Below, one piece after another: positions 16,841-26,514 of a DNA stretch of 64,000 nucleotides; position 1 is the stretch's first letter, and every line of letters starts with the position of its first letter. The notes beneath the pieces are model-generated. The model searched no databases and was not told where the DNA came from. It saw nothing but the letters and a program-made list of their open reading frames with translations. The translations under genes and the position numbers were made by a program. Location: the NCBI GenBank assembly GCA_951812775.1, contig OX638326.1, forward strand, positions 1,748,335-1,812,334, in the 5' to 3' direction. The stretch is from an uncultured Alphaproteobacteria bacterium. GTDB lineage: Bacteria > Pseudomonadota > Alphaproteobacteria > MPNO01 > UBA2964.

Positions 16841-18124
16841 CTAATCGAAATGCGCCTTCTCCAGCGCAGCGGCGGCCGTCTTGGCTCTTCGTAGCATCCA
16901 CAACCAGATTATCAGGCAGAACACGCCACCGGCGGCAACACTCCAGCGAATACCTATCCAATCAGCGGCCGCCCCCATCGCCAAGGCACCCAACGCAGGT
17001 GCGCCGCGATGGATAACGCCGTAAAGACTCATAACTCGCCCGCGCATTGAGCCATCTACCGCGTGCTGCATAAGCGTCTGAGTGGCTGTGCCGCCATAGA
17101 TGCCGGCGATGCCGAGAACAAATATGCTAAAGAGTGCAAGCGGATACCAATCCGTTGCGACAAACCCAAAGATGCCAATTCCGGTTACAAACAAGGCCCA
17201 AATTGTAAGTCGCGTTAGACGCACGACGTGGCCACGGCGCGCCAGCCAGATGGCGGCGATCAACCCGCCGACACCCGACACCGCTGTCAATTCCCCAAGC
17301 CCACTGGCACCTCTGGCGAATACCACATCGGCAAATTCCGGCAGGATTTCAAGAAGCGCTTTTCCCCCCATCGCCATCGCGATCAAAAGCACCAGCGCCG
17401 GGCCTATACCGGGGTGTCTCGCGGCATATCTGACACCCTCAATCGACTGCGCCAGGATACCCGAACTGCCCGCCGGTTTTTCTTCTGTACGCACCGGCCG
17501 AATGACCAGGAGGGCGGCAATGAAAAATATGAACGTCACGGCATTAAAGATGAACGCTACGCCAACGTTCCATTGATCGATAAGGAAGGCACCAGAAACA
17601 GGACCAACCACCCGCCCAAGATTAAAAATCGCTGAGTTAAGTGCGACTGCCGGCGGTATAAAGTTATGTTCAACCAGATTGGGAACCATAGACAGCCGGG
17701 CTGCTGTATTTAGCGCCCATGCAATTCCGAGAAACAGGGTCCAGCCGATAAGCCACCAGATATCATCCGCCGTCGCAAGGTGTCCGGCGAGATACATCCA
17801 GCCCAGAATAAAGGCCTGCACCATGCCCATGACCTGGCTGATTATGGTCAGGTGCCTTCGGTCGTAACGGTCGGCCAGCACACCCGCAAACGGGGTTAGA
17901 ATTAGGGTCGGAATGAGGTCAGCAAAAACCACCATCCCAACCCAGAAGCTTGAATGGGTCAGCTCCCACGCCAGCCAAGCCGCGGCCAACCTGTGCGCCC
18001 AAAGCCCGAAGAGCGAAATCGTACTACCTGCCGTATAGACGCCGTAGTTCCATTGGCTAAGAACGCTGATAATCCCGGGCTTAGGGGCTTCATCAGATAC
18101 CGGTGACTGGCTTTGACTCGTCAT
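16841..18124 (-). CDS. MFS transporter (EntS/MFS_3-like), third of a tandem trio
   Basis: A 427-residue permease with about twelve membrane segments. It shares signature stretches with its two neighbours: NTAARLSMVPNLVE, EGVRYAARHPGIGP, QTLMQHAVDGSMRGRVMSLYG and GAPALGALAMG. The motif-A equivalent is GVLADRYDRRH. This pattern is that of the MFS_3 group, which includes the enterobactin exporter EntS and macrolide efflux proteins. It is the promoter-distal gene of the run, 66 bases after the previous permease. Export of a small amphipathic molecule is the best guess. Confidence 0.9.
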   Translation of the reverse strand: MTSQSQSPVSDEAPKPGIISVLSQWNYGVYTAGSTISLFGLWAHRLAAAWLAWELTHSSFWVGMVVFADLIPTLILTPFAGVLADRYDRRHLTIISQVMGMVQAFILGWMYLAGHLATADDIWWLIGWTLFLGIAWALNTAARLSMVPNLVEHNFIPPAVALNSAIFNLGRVVGPVSGAFLIDQWNVGVAFIFNAVTFIFFIAALLVIRPVRTEEKPAGSSGILAQSIEGVRYAARHPGIGPALVLLIAMAMGGKALLEILPEFADVVFARGASGLGELTAVSGVGGLIAAIWLARRGHVVRLTRLTIWALFVTGIGIFGFVATDWYPLALFSIFVLGIAGIYGGTATQTLMQHAVDGSMRGRVMSLYGVIHRGAPALGALAMGAAADWIGIRWSVAAGGVFCLIIWLWMLRRAKTAAAALEKAHFD

Positions 18125-18190
18125 AGAAATCTAGGCTGGCTATGTCGCTCTCGCGGGAACACCGATTATCTCACAGCGCAGCTATAGCTG

Positions 18191-19456
18191 CTACGTCGTA
18201 TTACCTGTCAAATCTTCGTTGCGAACTTCGAGATTGGCCACCATCGTTTTTCGTTTATGCAGCAGCCAGAAAAAAACACCCATACAGATTACGCCGCCAC
18301 TGGCCATTGCTGTCTGAAATCCGACGAACTCTGCAGCGCTACCCATCGCCAGTGCACCCAACGCAGGCCCACCCCTGAACACCATGCCATACAGGCTCAT
18401 GACACGGCCCCGCATCGCCCCGTCGACCGCATTTTGCATCAGTGTCTGCGTCCCGGTACCACCTGCCACCGTCGCAGCGCCAATTAGAAATGAACAGAAC
18501 AGCCCTAAGGGATAGTAATTCGTGGACGTGAACCCGACGATGCCGATGGTACCGAGGAGAAGCGCGCCAAATACAATCATGGTTGTGCCAACAACTGTTC
18601 CCCGCTGCGCCAACCACAGGGAAACCATCGTCGCGCCAACAGCGGCAGCTGCCATTAACTGCCCAAGCCCTTTGGGACCCAAATTGTAAACAGTATCTGT
18701 CACCCCGGCCAAAAGCTCTAAAACAGGCTTCAATCCCAGAGCCAATGCAATGATCAAAATCAGGATGGGTCCGATACCAGGATGTTTTGCGGCGTATCGG
18801 ATACCTTCCGTCGCCTGAACAAATATATTGGCCGTACTGCGAGCGCCCCGCTCATCCCGGATCATGTGCGCATGGACGAGACAGAACAAAAACACCGCGA
18901 AGGTGATCGCATTGATTAAGAACGTGACCCCCGCCCCAAAAGCCGCAATCAAGTAACCGGCCGTCATCGGGCCGATGAAACGCGCAAGATTGTAAAGAGC
19001 CGAATCCATCGCAACAGCTGACGGCACATGCTGGCGTTCCAGGAGGTTTGGCACCATGGACAGCCGTGCCGCTGTATTGAATGCCCAAACAATCCCCACA
19101 AACAATGTTAGTCCGATGAGCCACCAGATATTCAGTAGTCCGGCGAAGGCCAGAACCGCAAGTGTGAGCGCCTGTAACATGCCGAGGAATTGCGTGATGA
19201 ACATCATGCGATGACGATTCACGCGATCTGCGACAACACCCGCGATGGGGGTAAATATGATGGTTGGCAAAAGATCGGCGGCAACAACGACACCGAGCCA
19301 AAACCCCGATTTCGTGAACTCCCAGGCCAACCAGCTTATTGTCAATCGTTGACACCAGATGCCAATCAGGCCAACACCACTGCCTGTAAAATACCAAGCA
19401 AAGTTACGCTGCCGGAGAGCGGCTGTAATAGCATCAAGATTTGCGAAACGTGCCAT
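18191..19456 (-). CDS. MFS transporter (EntS/MFS_3-like), second of a tandem trio
   Basis: A 421-residue permease, paralogous to the genes on both sides. Shared stretches are NTAARLSMVPNLLE, EGIRYAAKHPGIGP, TQTLMQNAVDGAMRGRVMSLYG and GGPALGALAMGS. Motif A is GVVADRVNRHR. The ATG is 54 bases after the upstream permease's stop. The conserved blocks are in the same order and spacing as in the other two, so the trio arose by tandem gene duplication followed by divergence. Confidence 0.9.
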   Translation of the reverse strand: MARFANLDAITAALRQRNFAWYFTGSGVGLIGIWCQRLTISWLAWEFTKSGFWLGVVVAADLLPTIIFTPIAGVVADRVNRHRMMFITQFLGMLQALTLAVLAFAGLLNIWWLIGLTLFVGIVWAFNTAARLSMVPNLLERQHVPSAVAMDSALYNLARFIGPMTAGYLIAAFGAGVTFLINAITFAVFLFCLVHAHMIRDERGARSTANIFVQATEGIRYAAKHPGIGPILILIIALALGLKPVLELLAGVTDTVYNLGPKGLGQLMAAAAVGATMVSLWLAQRGTVVGTTMIVFGALLLGTIGIVGFTSTNYYPLGLFCSFLIGAATVAGGTGTQTLMQNAVDGAMRGRVMSLYGMVFRGGPALGALAMGSAAEFVGFQTAMASGGVICMGVFFWLLHKRKTMVANLEVRNEDLTGNTT

Positions 19457-19510
19457 AGTTAGCGGGCAAACGAATTTCTGGTTAGGGAACTTCCCCTATT
19501 CATACGCTTC

Positions 19511-20737
19511 TCACGGCGCCGCTTCCAGCGTCCGGCGCATTTCCTGCCAGCGCGGAATAATCCAAAGAAGGACCGGAACGCACAGGATCACGGCCCCGCC
19601 GATCAATGTCGCTTGTAAGCCGACCTGATCACCCACGACGCCCATGAGCAGAGCGCCGAGGGCTGGTGCGCCGCGATGCAGCATGCCGTACAGGCTCAAG
19701 ACTCGCCCGCGTATTGCGCCATCCACCGAATTTTGCATCAACGTCTGGACACCGGTTCCCGTGAGCGTAATCGAACTGCCCGCGATAAACGCACCGATCA
19801 ACCCAAGCCAAAACATATTGGTCACACACATGAGAAAAACGCCCAGCGGGCCAACAATAAGGGCGGACAGAGTTATGACCGTTAGCCCCTCCATTCGCCC
19901 GCGCAAGGCCAACCACACGGCACAAACAACCGCACCTCCGCCACCCGCGGCCATCAAGTTGGAGACATAGGTCACGCTGGGACCAAAATTGTCGGCAACA
20001 GCCGGGAGCAGTTCCAGGAACGGTTTCACGCCAACAGCGAGCGCTGTCAGCACAATGAGCATCGGCCCTATTCCCGGATGTTTTGCCGCGTATTGAACAC
20101 CCTCGATCGTTTGCGACAGCATCCCGCCGGTACGGCCGCGAGACTCATTGCGTACCATCCGAATATTCATCAAACACGCCAGAAACACGACATAGGTCAG
20201 GCAATTGATCAGGAAGGCGCCGCCGATACCGACCGCTAAAATCATAGGCCCCGCCAACATTGGCCCCACAACCCGCGCGGAATTATAAATTGCGGCATCA
20301 CTTGCCAGCGCCGACGGCACATATTGCGCTTCCATCAAATTTGGCACCATCGAAAGACGCGCTGCCGTCGAGAAGGCCATCGCGATACCGAGCAACAGCG
20401 TCAAAAAGAACAGGGACCAGATATCGATGAGATCGGTAAAAACCAGGGTCGTTAATACAACTGCCTGCAGGAAGCCTGCCGCCTGACTGTATAAAGACAA
20501 CTTCCGGCGGTCGACGCGGTCAGCGATCACCCCTGCCAACGGAGTCAGAACCACCGTCGGAAACAAATCGGCAAAGGCGATCAATCCGAGCCAGGTCGAC
20601 AATCCCGTCAGTTCCCAGGCGAGTACATAGACCGCCAGGCGTTGCGCCCACATACCGACCAGCGCCACGCCGGCACCACTCATATAGATGGCGAAATTTC
20701 TTTGTTTCCACGCATCCGCGAGGTTTGAAAAGGCCAA
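19511..20737 (-). CDS. MFS transporter (EntS/MFS_3-like), first of a tandem trio
   Basis: A 408-residue permease with motif A GVIADRVDRRK and the trio's common blocks STAARLSMVPNLME, EGVQYAAKHPGIGP, VQTLMQNSVDGAIRGRVLSLYG and GAPALGALLMG. The start is four bases after the small membrane-protein gene, which implies co-translation. Its role is most likely export, as for the other two copies. Confidence 0.9.
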   Translation of the reverse strand: MAFSNLADAWKQRNFAIYMSGAGVALVGMWAQRLAVYVLAWELTGLSTWLGLIAFADLFPTVVLTPLAGVIADRVDRRKLSLYSQAAGFLQAVVLTTLVFTDLIDIWSLFFLTLLLGIAMAFSTAARLSMVPNLMEAQYVPSALASDAAIYNSARVVGPMLAGPMILAVGIGGAFLINCLTYVVFLACLMNIRMVRNESRGRTGGMLSQTIEGVQYAAKHPGIGPMLIVLTALAVGVKPFLELLPAVADNFGPSVTYVSNLMAAGGGGAVVCAVWLALRGRMEGLTVITLSALIVGPLGVFLMCVTNMFWLGLIGAFIAGSSITLTGTGVQTLMQNSVDGAIRGRVLSLYGMLHRGAPALGALLMGVVGDQVGLQATLIGGAVILCVPVLLWIIPRWQEMRRTLEAAP

Positions 20738-20741
20738 AGCG

Positions 20742-20936
20742 TCAGCCGGCCTTGATTTGGGCGATCATAAACATCGAGACAGCAGCAAGCAGGAGGCCAA
20801 CATTGAGAGGCCAAAAGCCCTTGCGCCGGTTGGTATCATCGAGATGTTTGTTTCGCAGGATGGTGAAGCCACGCCAGATAAAGACACAGCCGAGACCAAA
20901 CACGCCACCTAGAACAGTCGATTCCCAGTCCATCAT
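20742..20936 (-). CDS. Small two-helix membrane protein
   Basis: A 64-residue protein with a hydrophobic segment at about residues 8-25 (GGVFGLGCVFIWRGF), a basic linker (RNKHLDDTNRRKG) and a second segment at about 44-60. Its ATG overlaps the stop of the CinA-like gene (ATGA) and its end is four bases from the first MFS gene, so a real coding gene in the operon is likely. The family is not recognised. The position suggests a membrane accessory protein, but nothing more can be said. Confidence 0.7.
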   Translation of the reverse strand: MMDWESTVLGGVFGLGCVFIWRGFTILRNKHLDDTNRRKGFWPLNVGLLLAAVSMFMIAQIKAG

Positions 20937-21733
20937 TTCTCTTCCGGTTCCGCAGATGCCTGCGCGGTTTCGGGGTCTTCCTCTACCGGGTTGCCGCCGA
21001 TATCGCGCATCGCCTGCATGGTTTCCGCATGGGCTTCATCAAGCTGCGCCTGATCCCGCCCACGCAAAACAAGCGACACCATAAATTTGCGGTCTTCGCG
21101 CATTTGCGGATAGCTGCCGATATCAATATCGGGATAACGATCCTGCAATGCCGATAACGAGTCAGCAATGGTTCCTTCCCCGAGATCGATGGCCAGACCG
21201 CGTGACAGAACCTTTGACCCTCCTGTGAGGTATTTTTGCGCCTCGCCAAACATCATCTGCATGATGCGGGGTACCCCGGCCATCACGAAGACATTGTCCA
21301 GCTTGTACCCCGGCGCAATGCTGATTTCGTTCTTCAGCAACTCTGCCCCGATCGGAAACGTCGCCATGCGCAGGCGCGCGTCATTCATAACCTCACCGCG
21401 CTCTTCAACCCGTGCCGTCATCGCGGCGACGGTTTCCGGGTCTTTGTAAAGCCCGACACCAAAGGCAGCGGCAACGCATTCCGTCGTAATGTCATCGTGG
21501 GTTGGACCAATGCCACCTGTCGTAAAGACATAATCGAACTCGGCACGCGTCTTGTTCACCAGCTCAATAATGGTTTCCGGTATATCGGGAATGACATAGG
21601 CCGCCCCCATCTGAATACCGACCTCATTTAGCCCTTTGGCGATAAAAGCGAGGTTTTTATCCTGGGTTCTGCCGGACAAAATCTCGTTGCCAATCAGAAT
21701 TAGACAGGCTTTTACAATTTTAGAGTCAGCCAT
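20933..21733 (-). CDS. Short CinA/MoaB-like molybdopterin-binding domain protein
   Basis: A 266-residue protein starting at the ATG at 21733 (MADSKIVKACLILIGNEIL). It has the MoaB/Mog fold motifs IGNEILSGRTQD, TTGGIGPTHDD and a later AGVPRIM. Such N-terminal-only CinA proteins (without the deamidase domain) are widespread in Alphaproteobacteria and annotated as competence/damage-inducible protein A. Some CinA-family proteins hydrolyse ADP-ribose or bind molybdopterin. The 39 extra residues possible upstream lack a ribosome-binding site and the family does not extend there. It heads the MFS-trio operon. Confidence 0.85.
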   Translation of the reverse strand: MADSKIVKACLILIGNEILSGRTQDKNLAFIAKGLNEVGIQMGAAYVIPDIPETIIELVNKTRAEFDYVFTTGGIGPTHDDITTECVAAAFGVGLYKDPETVAAMTARVEERGEVMNDARLRMATFPIGAELLKNEISIAPGYKLDNVFVMAGVPRIMQMMFGEAQKYLTGGSKVLSRGLAIDLGEGTIADSLSALQDRYPDIDIGSYPQMREDRKFMVSLVLRGRDQAQLDEAHAETMQAMRDIGGNPVEEDPETAQASAEPEEK

Positions 21734-21870
21734 GACGTTTTTCTCGTTTGTGATGCGCTCTGTATAGCGCGCCAAACCAAAACTTGCACCCCCACGAAGC
21801 TGCACCAGCGGTTTCGGTAATGCCAAAATTTCCGTACTCTTGGCCATCACATCTGCAGGGAGAGATCACA

Positions 21871-22779
21871 ATGGAAAGCAAGGGACAACGCCTCCGCAAA
21901 CTCATCGACGCCCCGGAGATTCTCATCTGCCCGGGAGTCTATGATGGGTTCAGTGTCCGTATGGCGGCCAAGTACGGATATGGCACGGCTGTCATCTCGG
22001 GTGCCGGTGTCTCGGAATGCCATCTCGGCTGGGCCGACAAGGGCATAATGGGCTACGAGGAAAACGTCCGCGTTTGCCGGGCCCTCGCGGATTGCTCGGA
22101 ATATCTCTTGCTGCAGGCGGATGCGGATACGGGATATGGCAACGCGGTCAATGTCCATTTCGTCGTGCGTGGGTTCGAGGCCGCCGGGATGGCTGCCGTC
22201 ATGATTGAGGATCAGGTTTGGCCCAAGCGCTGCGGTCATTTGCAGGGCAAATCAGTAATCCCCGCCGATGAAATGGTCGATAAGGTCAAAGCCGCGGTCG
22301 ACGGGCGGCGCGATGACAGCTTCGTCATCAAGGCCCGCACCGATGCTGCCGGACCGCTTGGGATCAACGCCGCCATTGACCGTATGAATATGTATGCCGA
22401 GGCCGGGGCCGATGTGCTGTTCGCCGATGCGCTGCTCTCGGAAGAAGACATCGCCAATGCGGCCGCGAATGTGCCCAACCCCCTAACAGTCAATATGGGT
22501 CTTGGGCTGCTTTTCCGCGGCACGACGCCGCTGATCCACCCCAAGCAGCTGCAGGAGATGGGGGTCGCGATGGTCAGCTATCCGCGATTGATGTCAACCG
22601 GCGCGGTGCGCGGCATGATGAACGCGATGGATGCGCTGGGTGAGATGATCGAAGGCGATGAGCCGGTCGAACGGCCTGATCTCCTCGTGCCGTTCAAAGA
22701 CCTCAACAGCTTGGTCGGGATCGATTATCTCGATGAGCTGGAAGACCGCTACGCGGCCAAGGGAGACGCGGCGGAATAG
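21871..22779 (+). CDS. Isocitrate lyase/PEP mutase family protein (oxaloacetate decarboxylase-like)
   Basis: A 302-residue TIM-barrel enzyme. It shows DADTGYGN at residues 84-91, EDQ at 114-116 and KRCGH at 119-123 (KKCGH in isocitrate lyase), followed by ARTDA. AGGGAGAG precedes the chosen ATG. The short length and the Cys in the K-R-C-G-H loop fit 2-methylisocitrate lyase-, oxaloacetate decarboxylase- or carboxyvinyl-carboxyphosphonate phosphorylmutase-type members, which cleave C-C or C-P bonds using Mg2+. It is divergent from the CinA-like gene. Confidence 0.88.
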   Translation: MESKGQRLRKLIDAPEILICPGVYDGFSVRMAAKYGYGTAVISGAGVSECHLGWADKGIMGYEENVRVCRALADCSEYLLLQADADTGYGNAVNVHFVVRGFEAAGMAAVMIEDQVWPKRCGHLQGKSVIPADEMVDKVKAAVDGRRDDSFVIKARTDAAGPLGINAAIDRMNMYAEAGADVLFADALLSEEDIANAAANVPNPLTVNMGLGLLFRGTTPLIHPKQLQEMGVAMVSYPRLMSTGAVRGMMNAMDALGEMIEGDEPVERPDLLVPFKDLNSLVGIDYLDELEDRYAAKGDAAE

Positions 22780-22845
22780 CCGTCTTTCCGAACGCCATTG
22801 CAAGACGCTATAGTCCCGCCACCATAAATCGTAGGGCACCTACTT

Positions 22846-23976
22846 TTGACCGACACACCCGATCAGCCGGACGCTGCCACAGCCCCCAACGCCGAAAATG
22901 GTGCGGCCCCTGCCGAGGAAATGCAGGTTGAATATTCTGTATCTGCCGGGCTCGCGCAGCGGTTGGCCCGACACCGTATCTCCCTTGCCGTCACCTCCTA
23001 TCAGTCCGGCCTGCTTTACTGCATTGGGCTCAACGCCCAGGGCGGCATCAATGTTCACCAGACCGGCATGCCAAAACCGATGGGGTTGTGCCTGGATGGC
23101 GAGACCGGTCTTGCGATGACCGCGGGCTATCAGGTCATGCGGTTTGAAAATGTTCTGCAACCCGATCAGCGTATCAATGAGACGTTTGACGCCTGTTTTG
23201 TGCCAAGGCGGGTTCATGTCATCGGCCAGCTCGATGCCCATGATGTCGGGATCGATGAAGACGGCCGCGTGATCTTTGTGAATACGCGTTACAACTGTCT
23301 GGCAACGACATCGGCACGCCATAGTTTCCAGCCAGTCTGGCGACCGAGCTTTATTTCGGCCCTGGTTGATGAGGATCGATGCCATCTCAACGGCCTCGCG
23401 ATGGAAGATGGCAAGCCACGCTATGCCACGGCGGTGTCGCGGTCGGATACGATTGATGGCTGGCGAGACCGGCGGGCAGATGGCGGTGTGGTGATTGATA
23501 TCGAGAGCAATGAGATCGTCTGCGAAGGGTTGTCGATGCCGCATTCGCCACGGCTTTATCGCGACAATCTGTGGGTTTTGAATTCCGGCACCGGCGAACT
23601 CGGCACGATATCGGGGCTGGAGTCCGGCAAGGGTGAATTTGAGCCGCGTGCTTTTTGCCCCGGCTTCCTGCGCGGCCTGACATTCCATGGCAATTTCGCT
23701 TTTGTCGGGCTGTCCAAACCCCGCTACAAGCGGTTTGAAGGGCTGGCGCTTGATCAAAAATTACAGGATGCTGACTCAGAACCGTGATGCGGTATTCAGA
23801 TTATCGATCTTGCCTCCGGCAGCTGCGCCGACTGGTTCCGCATCGATGGCGCAATTGGTGAGCTTTACGATGTCGAGGTTATTCCCAACTGCGTCTGGCC
23901 GATGGTTGTGCCGCCCTGGTCGAACGAAGCGGCGGAGCTGATCACGCTCTCACCTGATCATTCAAACAGCCCTTAA
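22846..23976 (+). pseudogene. TIGR03032-like conserved protein interrupted by in-frame TGA
   Basis: A TTG start (GTAGGG upstream) opens a frame that reads to a TGA at 23785-23787 (codon 314). It then continues in the same frame, with CGIQIIDLASGSCADWFRI and so on, to TAA at 23976, for 376 residues in all. The protein resembles the TIGR03032 family (beta-propeller-like, unknown function); in that family, as far as I recall, the position reads E-P-W-C-G, so the TGA replaces a Trp. As sequenced, only a 313-residue fragment is made unless the codon is read through. Partner on the opposite strand: 2OG oxygenase. Confidence 0.72.
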
Positions 23977-23992
23977 AGAACAAGCGTATTGA

Positions 23993-24661
23993 TTAGCGCC
24001 CGACGGTCGCGGCGACGGCTTGTCTTATTGAAGCAGGGGCCAGTTTTGGCGCGGCCGGTTTGGCGGCGACAACTTCCGCCTCAAGATTAAAGGCAATCGA
24101 TATCCGGTCACCCTTGCCGCTGAAGGGATTGACGAAATGGTTCAGCCAGCCCGGCCACATCAGTAGCAGGCCCGGTTCGGGACAAATGCGTTCCTTGCCG
24201 CCATGGATATTGCCGGGACGCGGGTCCTGAAACTCGATCCAGCCATTGAAATCCGGTTGCGGTGCGGGCTCGCCGGTACAGACATAGTAACAACCGGACC
24301 AGACAGCCCCGGGATGGTTGTGGATTTTGTTATAGCCGCCATCGCGAATGACATTGGCCCAGCAGCCGCCAAAAAGCTTAACATCGATATCGCCTTCGAT
24401 GCCGGGCGGCAGCATGGTCGCCGTAATATCGCGCCCGGCGGCCATGATCGCGGTTTCAAAGAATTCGATTTCAGGCTCCGCCCATTCCAGAAGATCGGCG
24501 CTCGAATGCCAACCTCCGACGTTGCTGGCTTTGAGGCCTTCGTTGGTCTTTTCGCGGTCGAGCACGATTTGCCGCAGCCGATCATTATACGGCACGACAT
24601 CCGTCAGCGTCCGCTGCATCATGACGGTCGGAAAAACCTGTTTGAATTCGCCCTGGCCCAT
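23993..24661 (-). CDS. 2OG-Fe(II) oxygenase family protein (TIGR02466-like)
   Basis: A 222-residue protein beginning at the ATG at 24661 (MGQGEFKQVFPT) with AAGGTC upstream; an 18-residue longer reading from 24715 has no site. The central KIHNHPGAVWSGCYYV gives the proximal His and the cupin core. WLNHFVNPFSGKGDRISIAFN near the end supplies the distal His and the Arg that binds 2-oxoglutarate. Similar proteins occur in marine bacteria and phages, and are thought to hydroxylate small molecules or proteins. It ends 16 bases from the TIGR03032-like gene. Confidence 0.82.
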   Translation of the reverse strand: MGQGEFKQVFPTVMMQRTLTDVVPYNDRLRQIVLDREKTNEGLKASNVGGWHSSADLLEWAEPEIEFFETAIMAAGRDITATMLPPGIEGDIDVKLFGGCWANVIRDGGYNKIHNHPGAVWSGCYYVCTGEPAPQPDFNGWIEFQDPRPGNIHGGKERICPEPGLLLMWPGWLNHFVNPFSGKGDRISIAFNLEAEVVAAKPAAPKLAPASIRQAVAATVGR

Positions 24662-24960
24662 AGACCTTGTGACCTTATCGTCTCTATCACGCCGGAACCC
24701 CGACGCTGTCATCAAACCGTGAACTTACATCACCAACCCGTGATCGCAGGACTATACAAGGGTTGCTTTGCAAATCACAAGGATATCAATCCGGTCGAAA
24801 AGGCTCGCGGTCCGGGCTGAAAAAGCGCTATTCTGGTCGCAACAGCTTGCTGAATGGCGATTTTCATGCGATTGAGCAACGAAATTCTAAGATTCAGCAG
24901 GTAAAAGCTGAAACTCCAGAACGAAGCCATTGGAAACTGCGAGATAAGGCGAACGAAGAC

Positions 24961-25752
24961 GTGGAAGGCTCATTGATAACCATTCATACCGAGGAAGACT
25001 TCGAGTCGATGCGCCGCGCTGGAAAGCTCGCCGCCGAAGTGCTTGATATGATCGCGCCGCATGTTGTTCCCGGCGTCACCACGGAGGCGCTGGACAAGCT
25101 GTGCCATGATTACATCATTGAGCATAACGCTATCCCCTCGCCCCTGAACTATCGCGGTTTTCCGAAATCAATCTGTACCTCGATCAACCATGTGGTCTGT
25201 CACGGTATTCCCGGTGACAAGGTGCTGCGCGATGGTGATATCGTGAATATCGATATCACGGTGACCCTTGATGGCTGGCACGGCGATACCAGCCGGATGT
25301 TCCCGGTCGGCAATGTCAGTGTGAAAGCCAAACGGCTGATTGATGTCACCTATGAAGCGCTGATGCGCGGGATCGAGGTCGTGCGCCCCGGCGCCACCAT
25401 CGGCGATATTGGCCACGCCATTCAAAGTTTCGTCGAGAAGCAGCGTTTCTCAGTTGTCCGGGATTTCTGTGGTCATGGTCTGGGCCGGGTGTTTCATGCC
25501 CCGCCGAGTGTCCTGCATTACGGCACCCCCGGCGACGGCCCCGAAATCCGCGAAGGCATGTTCTTTACCATCGAGCCGATGATCAATGCCGGGCGCTTTG
25601 AGACCAAAATCCTGGCAGATGGCTGGACCGCGGTGACCAAAGACCGCTCACTCTCCGCCCAGTTCGAGCATTCCATTGGCGTGACCAGCGATGGCCACGA
25701 AATTTTCACCACCTCCCCCGCCGGTCTCGATAGCCCGCCTTATAACGTTTAG
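24961..25752 (+). CDS. map: Type I methionine aminopeptidase
   Basis: Starting at GTG 24961, a 263-residue enzyme of the usual length. Metal ligands are visible as two Asp (DIVNIDITVTLDGWHGDTSR), His (GHGLGRVFHAPP), Glu (FTIEPMI) and Glu (QFEHSIGV). It removes the initiator Met from new proteins. Frame extension upstream to 24763 would add 66 basic residues with no family counterpart, so it is rejected; AAGGCG lies about ten bases before the GTG. The gene is intact and followed by radC, a common order in Alphaproteobacteria. Confidence 0.93.
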   Translation: MEGSLITIHTEEDFESMRRAGKLAAEVLDMIAPHVVPGVTTEALDKLCHDYIIEHNAIPSPLNYRGFPKSICTSINHVVCHGIPGDKVLRDGDIVNIDITVTLDGWHGDTSRMFPVGNVSVKAKRLIDVTYEALMRGIEVVRPGATIGDIGHAIQSFVEKQRFSVVRDFCGHGLGRVFHAPPSVLHYGTPGDGPEIREGMFFTIEPMINAGRFETKILADGWTAVTKDRSLSAQFEHSIGVTSDGHEIFTTSPAGLDSPPYNV

Positions 25753-25823
25753 GCGCGATACCTCTTCCTGACAGCGAACCACAACGCTAAGCTGTTTCCG
25801 AATAGTTTCTTACGCGTGAGGTC

Positions 25824-26510
25824 ATGGCTCAGGACAAACCCGCCGATCAGAAAGGTCACCGCCAAAGGCTGCGGCAGCGTTTTGTCGAGGCCGGGCCAGG
25901 AGCGCTGGCGGATTATGAAATGCTGGAGCTGTTGCTATTTCATGCTATCCCCCGGCGCGATACCAAACCCACGGCCAAGCGTCTGATCGACACCTTCGGG
26001 TCCTACGCCGCCGTGCTGCGCGCCGACGTCACGGCGCTGAGCGCCGTCAAAGGAGTCGGGGAGACCACCGCCATTATGTTGAAATCGGTCGCCGATGCCG
26101 CCGAACGACTGGCCCGCGAAGAGATCATGGACCGCGTCGTCCTCAGCAGTTGGGATGCGCTGATGGATTATCTTAAGATCAGCATGGCACGACAGGAGAC
26201 CGAGCGGTTTCGTATTCTGTTTCTCGACGTCAAAAACGCCCTGATTGCCGATGAGGAACAGCAAAGCGGCACCGTCAATCACGCGCCGGTCTATCCCCGC
26301 GAGGTCATCAAGCGCGCGCTCGAACTCGGCGCCAGCGCTCTCATTCTGATCCATAATCATCCGTCGGGGATTCCCGACCCGTCCCCCGCTGATATCGATA
26401 TGACCCGCAAGATCGAGGAAGCCGGCGATCAGCTCGGCGTCCGGCTACACGACCACATTATCGTCGCCCGCGAGGGCACGTTCTCCATGCGGTCGGAAGG
26501 GCTGATTTAA
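25824..26510 (+). CDS. radC: RadC-family JAMM domain protein
   Basis: A 228-residue protein with an N-terminal helix-hairpin-helix region (LSAVKGVGETTAIML, about residues 72-86) and a C-terminal MPN/JAMM metallo-domain. Its signature HNHPSGIPDPSPADID lies near residues 174-189. RadC was once linked to DNA repair, but its function is uncertain. The last 86 bases of the gene (26424-26509) recur 1.38 kb downstream, which shows that the 3' end was used as an insertion site. The insert supplies a complete gene end, so the protein is unchanged. Confidence 0.93.
   Translation: MAQDKPADQKGHRQRLRQRFVEAGPGALADYEMLELLLFHAIPRRDTKPTAKRLIDTFGSYAAVLRADVTALSAVKGVGETTAIMLKSVADAAERLAREEIMDRVVLSSWDALMDYLKISMARQETERFRILFLDVKNALIADEEQQSGTVNHAPVYPREVIKRALELGASALILIHNHPSGIPDPSPADIDMTRKIEEAGDQLGVRLHDHIIVAREGTFSMRSEGLI
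26424..26509 (+). repeat. 86-bp direct repeat, left copy (radC 3' end)
   Basis: This copy is the coding 3' end of radC. It matches 27806-27891 at 83 of 86 positions. The three differences (26429, 26474, 26498) and the following stop (TAA here, TAG in the other copy) are all at third codon positions and silent. That pattern suggests an allelic radC end brought in by a mobile islet, and not a simple recent duplication. Confidence 0.93.
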
Positions 26511-26514
26511 ATAT

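Noticed and set aside
24763..24960. 66-residue N-terminal extension of methionine aminopeptidase
   Set aside because: The stretch is basic and without family counterpart; GTG 24961 gives the normal length with a Shine-Dalgarno-like AAGG upstream.
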